Shown one piece after another: positions 59,901 through 64,000 of a stretch of DNA of 64,000 bases. How positions within the stretch are numbered: position 1 is the first letter of the stretch; every line of letters starts with the position of its first letter. The DNA comes from Acestrorhynchus altus. Its lineage: Eukaryota > Chordata > Actinopteri > Characiformes > Acestrorhynchidae. Made by a program: the position numbers and the translations under genes. The notes beneath the pieces were generated by a model. The model did no database searches. It was not told where the DNA came from and worked only from the letters and a program-made list of their open reading frames with translations. The stretch is from the NCBI GenBank assembly GCA_034509495.1, contig CM067521.1:21876187-21940186 (forward strand). Direction: 5' to 3'.

Positions 59901-62177
59901 TGGGTAGAAGCCTATCAGTGTGGCACATCTTGATGTGGCAATATTTGCCCACTCTTCTTTGCAAAACCGCTCCAAATCCAATGGACTGTGAGGGCATCTC
60001 CTGTGCACAGCCCTCTTCAGATCACCCCACAGATGTTCGATGGGATTCAGGTCTGGAGTCTGGCTGGGCCATTCCAAAGCTTTAATCTTATTCCGGTGAA
60101 GCCATTCTTTTGTTGATTTAGATGTGTGCTTTGGGACATTGTCATGCTGAAAGATGAAGTTCCTCTTCATCTTCAGCTTTCTAACAGAAGGCAGAAGGTT
60201 CTGTGCCAACACTGACTGATATTTAGAACTGTTCATAATTCCGTCTACCCTGATTAAGCCACCAGTTCCAGCTGAAGCAAAACAGCCCCAAAGCATGATG
60301 CTACCACCACGTTTCACTGTAGGTATGGTGTTCTTTTGGTGATGAGCAGTGTTTTTTTGCACCAAATATACAGTACCTTTTGGAATTATGTCCAAAAAGT
60401 TCAACCTTGGTGCCATCAGACCATAACACATTTTCCCCCGTGTTTGGGAGACTTCAGCCAGGCTTGGATGTTTTTCTTTGAAAGATAAGACCGACAATAT
60501 ATATTTAATGAATTGGAAATTCTTTTGTAGTCCTCACCTGACTGATATCTTTGAATAATCAGATCCCTCTGATGCTCTGGCAGCTCTTTGAGGACAATGG
60601 CTTGTGCTGGATGATGTGGCTACAAAAATGTCAGGACAACCCTACTAGAACAGCTGAACTTTATCAGAGGCATTTTAATTGGTGTCAGGTGTGTGCTGAC
60701 TCCAATTTAACATGAGTTTGAATGTAACTGATTAAATCTGAACACAGCCACACCCCCAGTTCTAATAGGGTGCACACACTTATGCAACCACATTATCTCA
60801 GTTGTTTATTTTTACTTCACTTTGTTTTTCAATTGCATTGTACAGGTTACAGGTCACATTAAAGGTGGAAAAATGTTTGTCTTGCTGTCATGTTTTTACA
60901 TCACAAAAACCTGGCATTTGAACGGGGTGTGTAGACTTTTTATATCCACTGTATACTGAGAACAACCATTGGAAGCATTGGAACCATGCTGGTCCCCTTC
61001 AGCACATATATAGGCACATCCTGTACATCTATAAACTTTCATTTCTAGAATGAAAGGAAAAGCCAAGGCCACTGTAAGTCCACTGTACTTGAGGGACCAT
61101 TATTCACACACACCATTCTCCCAAAGTTGTTCAACTCAATAGAAATGTAGCTGTGATGTGATGTGAAGTCCACAGCATAACATTTAAACCACCTGCATAA
61201 TATTGTGCTGGCAACAGTTTTGACCGAAGCATGCACTCCACAAAACCTCTGAAGGTGTTCTGTGGTATCTATTAACAGCAAATTCTTTAACGTTCTGCAA
61301 GTTGTGAGGTGGGGCCTCCATTGAAAACAATGGGCACTGAGTGCTAAAGATCCTGATGCCTAGTTCAGTTGTTGTCCTGCTTTGGACCATTTATGGTGGG
61401 TACTGACCACGGCAAACTAGGAAAACCCAAAAGACCTGCCTGCTGTTGTGGTGACTTTTTGCCCCTTTCATCATCACAATTCGGCCCTTGTCACTCAAAT
61501 TCTTATGCTTCCATTTTCAACTCCCAGTACCTCAAGAAATGATTGTCGATTTGCTGCCTAATATGTATATCCCAATCCTTGACATGATCCATTGTATGAG
61601 ATAATCAATGTTAGTCCCTTCACCAGTGGATTTAATGTTGTAACTGCTTGGTGTATATCATTCTTATGCTCATCAAACCATTTCATGACCCCTCGTGCCC
61701 TATGGATATGGGTATTGGCCTCCTGGAAGAGACCACCCTCATCAAGATAGAAGTTAGTCAATAACCTTATAGCAATTTGCTGTGACCCTTCTCTCTAATG
61801 GGCAAGTGGACCCTAACCCTGTCATCATAGGCTGTGCATTTAATTTCTCACCTATGCTGGTTGGTGCTTCAGATAAAAAGACCACTGAGGGTGCAAAATA
61901 GAGGCACCTCCTAAAGAGATGTATCTGTATTGTATATCTTAGAATGTAATGAAATATGTGTTTCCAGAGACGTTGACTGTCTTTAATTCACCACAATGGT
62001 TTCATGACATTTTGAACCTCCAGTGAAGTGTGGTATGTGTTAACTCACTTCCTTCACCCTCCTTTCTGAATTCCTCAACAGGAAATGAAAGACCTGCAGT
62101 TCCTGTACCTGTCAGACAACCAGTTAGACTACATCCCCAGCCCACTGCCTGACAGTCTACGAGTGCTTCACCTGCAG
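56239..62177 (+). CDS. optc: Class III small leucine-rich proteoglycan, opticin-like (3' end outside window)
   Basis: Opticin and epiphycan are extracellular LRR proteins that bind collagen fibrils and proteoglycans, in the eye and in cartilage respectively. Five coding exons (56239-56412, 57600-57774, 57940-58098, 59151-59353, 62082-62177) join in phase to 269 codons. They give a signal peptide (about 1-18), an acidic Tyr/Asp-rich N-terminus (possible Tyr sulfation), a Pro/Thr-rich linker, the class III cysteine cluster C-x2-C-x-C-x6-C (Cys121, 124, 126, 133), and LRRs such as LKRIDLTGNQI, LPQLQDLLLVDNKV and LQFLYLSDNQLDYIP. The family is about 320-330 residues, so roughly 60 are missing; the last exon with the terminal cysteines was not found before the window end. 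The PTCLLCVCLSGSVYCDD segment looks more like opticin, but epiphycan (epyc) remains possible. Confidence 0.82.
56612..56963. repeat. Compound trinucleotide array in first SLRP intron
   Basis: Successive (AAT)n, (TAG)n, (ATT)n, (TAG)n and (CAG)7 tracts over 350 bp. Poly-Leu open frames on the minus strand are artefacts. Confidence 0.97.
57045..57235. repeat. Repeat of the 'GTGGTGGTCCTGTGG' family
   Basis: Shares GCTCTGTGGTGGTCCTGTGG, 'cagggtgaaagg' and 'agagaaacagat' with 48200-48300. The family seems abundant in this genome: at least four pieces are in the window, including a short one at about 51560-51600. Confidence 0.75.
57600..57774 (+). CDS. optc: optc exon encoding the Pro/Thr-rich linker
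   Basis: After CTATACAG the frame reads IEVGTVAPPAPAITQPPP and continues Pro/Thr-rich to FGPETGL, ending CTGG before GTGAGT in phase 1. It is a candidate site for O-linked sugars, as in mammalian opticin. It was found by phase and splice sites. Confidence 0.85.
57940..58098 (+). CDS. optc: optc exon with N-terminal cysteine cluster
   Basis: This exon starts after TTCTATAG and encodes the PTCLLCVCLSGSVYCDD cysteine cluster, IPPLPKETTYFYARFNKI and the start of LRR1. It ends ATGA before GTAAAA in phase 1. The Pro-Pro-Leu-Pro and Tyr-x-Arg-Phe-Asn motifs are class III SLRP signatures. Confidence 0.95.
58510..59090. repeat. Palindromic 'GAACC/GGTTC' MITE-like cluster
   Basis: Alternating AAAGAACC, GGTTCT and TCTATATAGAACC motifs over 580 bp in the SLRP intron, able to form nested hairpins. 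A shorter relative is at 52790-53060. Confidence 0.6.
59151..59353 (+). CDS. optc: optc exon with LRRs, ends in a GC donor
   Basis: After GTTCTCAG the frame gives QLKRIDLTGNQI, DAFRSLPQLQDLLLVDNKV, LPELPATMRHIDLRNNRL and HREAFK. The 203 bp restore phase 0. The exon end AAG is followed by GCAAGT rather than GTAAGT, so the intron is of the GC-AG class; the in-phase join to the next exon (AFK then EMKDL) supports this. Confidence 0.93.
59624..60951 (-). mobile_element. Tc1-like transposon with ~140-bp inverted repeats
   Basis: A 1328-bp element flanked by TA, inserted in the GC-AG intron of the SLRP gene. Both ends start CAGTG..ATATAAAAAGTCTACACACCCC and remain inverted copies over about 140 bp. 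The minus-strand transposase keeps 201 open codons (59892-60497): GGSIMLWGCFASAGTGGLIR, QHDNVPKHTSKSTKEWL (second Asp), and TPDLNPIEHLWGDLKR (third catalytic Glu). The N-terminal DNA-binding part is broken by stops and part is deleted, so it is inactive. Confidence 0.9.
59892..60497 (-). pseudogene. Tc1 transposase, C-terminal two thirds
   Basis: It contains the second and third residues of the catalytic triad (in HDN and NPIEHLW) and the GGSIMLWGCF motif. The first-Asp segment VLWSDE is decayed to MCYGLMAPR at about residue 23. The full protein is about 340 residues. Confidence 0.85.
60952..62081. other. Intron sequence of the SLRP gene
   Basis: No separate gene or recognisable repeat beyond weak matches. 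Open frames here have no domain. Confidence 0.5.
62082..62177 (+). CDS. optc: optc exon with a further LRR
   Basis: This 96-bp exon lies between CTCAACAG and GTTGCA, phase 0. It encodes EMKDLQFLYLSDNQLDYIP and PLPDSLRVLHLQ, an LRR that in class III SLRPs breaks exactly after HLQ. The donor GTTGCA is weak. The remaining exon was not seen up to 64000. Confidence 0.93.
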
Positions 62178-63151
62178 GTTGCAGACTTTTACAGTCTTTT
62201 GTTTATTGCCTTGTAGTGCTCAGCAGATTAAGGGATGCAGGAGTATAAATACAATTTGCGTAGATGTTTTGGATAAGGGGTTCCCGAGCAGGAACTGTTT
62301 GGACTGGCCAATAGTAAGTGCCCTTTCACTACATACTAATTATACATCAAAAAACTCAAGATTCTCAGTAAATGCATTATTTGGCACATTCAAGGAGTGT
62401 TTCCGTTTGGAAAGATTTTGATTGTGGCACAATACACCCTGCTGAAAAATCCAGCTCAACACCACCTTTATCTGGTTTCAGGTGGTCTAGACTTTTAAGA
62501 TGGTTTTCAAGATGGTTACAAGGCTGGTCATTCAGATGGAAATATACCCCATAATGGGAAACCAGATGGTCAACCAGCTTTTGACCAGTATAGAAGAAAT
62601 AAGCTGATCAGTAAACTTAACCAGACTGTGTTCCAGCAGGGCTTGAACACAGCCCACTCAGAGGGGGGAAACTTAGAACTGCTTCTCAAACGAGAAGGAA
62701 AACTGAAACTCAAAACCTCCCCCGTTCAGAGGAGAAACTGGACACTGAAACAGCTCCNGGAAAATATATTAATGAGTGGTACGGTTTATAAAGTGAGGTG
62801 CTTGGTGAACAATGAGTGAAGGAGGGGTTAAGCAACAGATCGCTGGTTGATAAATGCACCAGTGATCTGAACTGAAAGCATAAATGAATTTTATTGATCA
62901 AAAAATAAGTAAATATATCAAGAAAAGTTTGCTACATTCCAGATTTGAACCTCCACTGGCACATACACTGTGTGAGCACTTTAGCCAGGTAAGCTAATCC
63001 AATACCTGAACAACAAAGCACGTGGTAGGGCTGAAGAGCAGTGAGTGAAGAGGGGGGAACTTATAACTACTTCTCAAACGAGAGGGAAAACTGACAATAA
63101 ATGGAGACCTTTTCTTCTTGTTTTAGTGTTTCTTTTTCAATCACTCTCTTT

Positions 63152-63154
<3 letters not shown>

Positions 63155-63202
<48 letters not shown>
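63155..63202. repeat. (GA)n microsatellite
   Basis: About 23 uninterrupted units. Confidence 0.97.
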
Positions 63203-63204
<2 letters not shown>

Positions 63205-63795
63205 CTCCTGCTTGGTGAGGAGGGAAAGAAGATCAGCTCATCCTCATTTGCAAAAGGAGGACAAGGGAAATAAGGAGACTCTTTTAAAAGGTCAGAAACA
63301 CTCCTCACTTTGGAGGAAGGACAGCTCAGAGAGGAAATACCACCATTATCGACAGCAACTCGGGAAGCATGGTCACTTATATAACCACAGCGCACCTGGA
63401 CTCACTTGCGCTGATAACTGGTCGTCGGCCGCCCCCTGGTGGCTGGATGGCGGCGTTGCGGGCTGCTCCTTACAGACTGAGCAGCTTTATGAGGCTAGGC
63501 TGTTTCAGTTGGGCAGTGCAGCCAATCAAAAATAAGTTATTTAGATGGATTAGTTTTAAAGTCCTCTGTAATAGTGATGAGAGATTGAACAACTGTTGTG
63601 AAAATTTGATCCATGCTATTTTTGGACTTCAATGAAAAATGTACAATAACTTAGTGAAACATGGCCCATTTATTATCACACTGAAAATGTTAAAGATCTG
63701 ACTGCAAGGTATTTGTGATGCCATGTGCAGAATACAGGCAGCCTGTTCTTTCTGTTATTTGGCTTCATGCACATGTGACAAGTTGGCTGAAAGTC

Positions 63796-63827
63796 ATTTA
63801 TTTATTTATTTATTTATTTATTTATTT
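63796..63827. repeat. (ATTT)n microsatellite
   Basis: About eight units. Confidence 0.95.
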
Positions 63828-64000
63828 GGCACATTACAGTTAAAATTAATCATGTAATTTAACTGCACAGATTTAACAGGCCAATAACTGCCCACATATT
63901 ACGGACAACTGCCAGACCTGGTCCAATCAGAGTAACAACACTTTATCAAATCTTAATGAATTGTCAAAACAAATGAATAGCTAGTGACTGCACTAGGAAA

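Larger units (their letters stand above)
62178..64000. other. Intron sequence of the SLRP gene to window end
   Basis: The expected last exon (HLQ followed by NN-x-I and a Cys-containing tail) was not found. It holds a short duplicated segment (62655-62715 and 63045-63100, sharing 'cttctcaaacgaga' and 'aaaactga'), one ambiguous base N at 62758, a (GA)n tract (63155-63202) and an (ATTT)n tract (63796-63827). Confidence 0.5.

Overview
The window is nuclear DNA from a bony fish, most likely an ostariophysan (characin/catfish/zebrafish relatives). The evidence is multi-exon genes with GT-AG introns, an 8-exon csf1 cytokine gene of fish type, a class III small leucine-rich proteoglycan gene, and many degraded Tc1/mariner transposons, tRNA-derived SINEs and long microsatellites. 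There is no sign of prokaryotic, organellar or plasmid sequence. The taxonomic placement is inference from repeat types recognised by memory, not from a search.

Layout. 1-15.5 kb is gene-free and repeat-rich. It holds a Tc1 remnant (about 2.5-3.2 kb) and a 3.9-kb segment bounded by 148-bp inverted repeats (5831-9743). That segment carries two broken reading frames resembling Maverick/Polinton-type capsid proteins. It is followed by a pair of ~380-bp direct repeats (about 9777 and 14060) enclosing a GC-rich block, a (CA)n tract, a 40-bp-unit minisatellite and a possible stray exon. A largely complete but dead Tc1 copy lies at 15515-17185.

17.5-31.5 kb is csf1 on the minus strand. Eight coding exons join in phase to 1638 nt (545 residues plus stop). 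They encode a signal peptide, the four-helix cytokine domain with its cysteines, a long Ser/Thr/Pro-rich stalk in one 852-bp exon, a single transmembrane helix and a short tail. Its introns carry a 480-bp Tc1-type non-autonomous element, two related Tc1 remnants and SINEs.

31.5-56 kb is a gene-poor interval of repeats: trinucleotide arrays, Tc1-like remnants and a 445-bp fold-back element. 56.2 kb to the end is the 5' part of an opticin/epiphycan-type gene on the plus strand. Five coding exons (269 codons, in phase) are present and the last exon lies beyond the window. One of its introns has a GC-AG boundary, and another holds a Tc1 copy with ~140-bp inverted repeats.

The two genes point away from each other, about 25 kb apart. 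They are functionally unrelated: a macrophage growth factor and an extracellular matrix proteoglycan. No operon-like or prokaryotic defence system is present. The most unusual material is the internally deleted Polinton-like element and the composite region between the 9.8-kb and 14.1-kb direct repeats.
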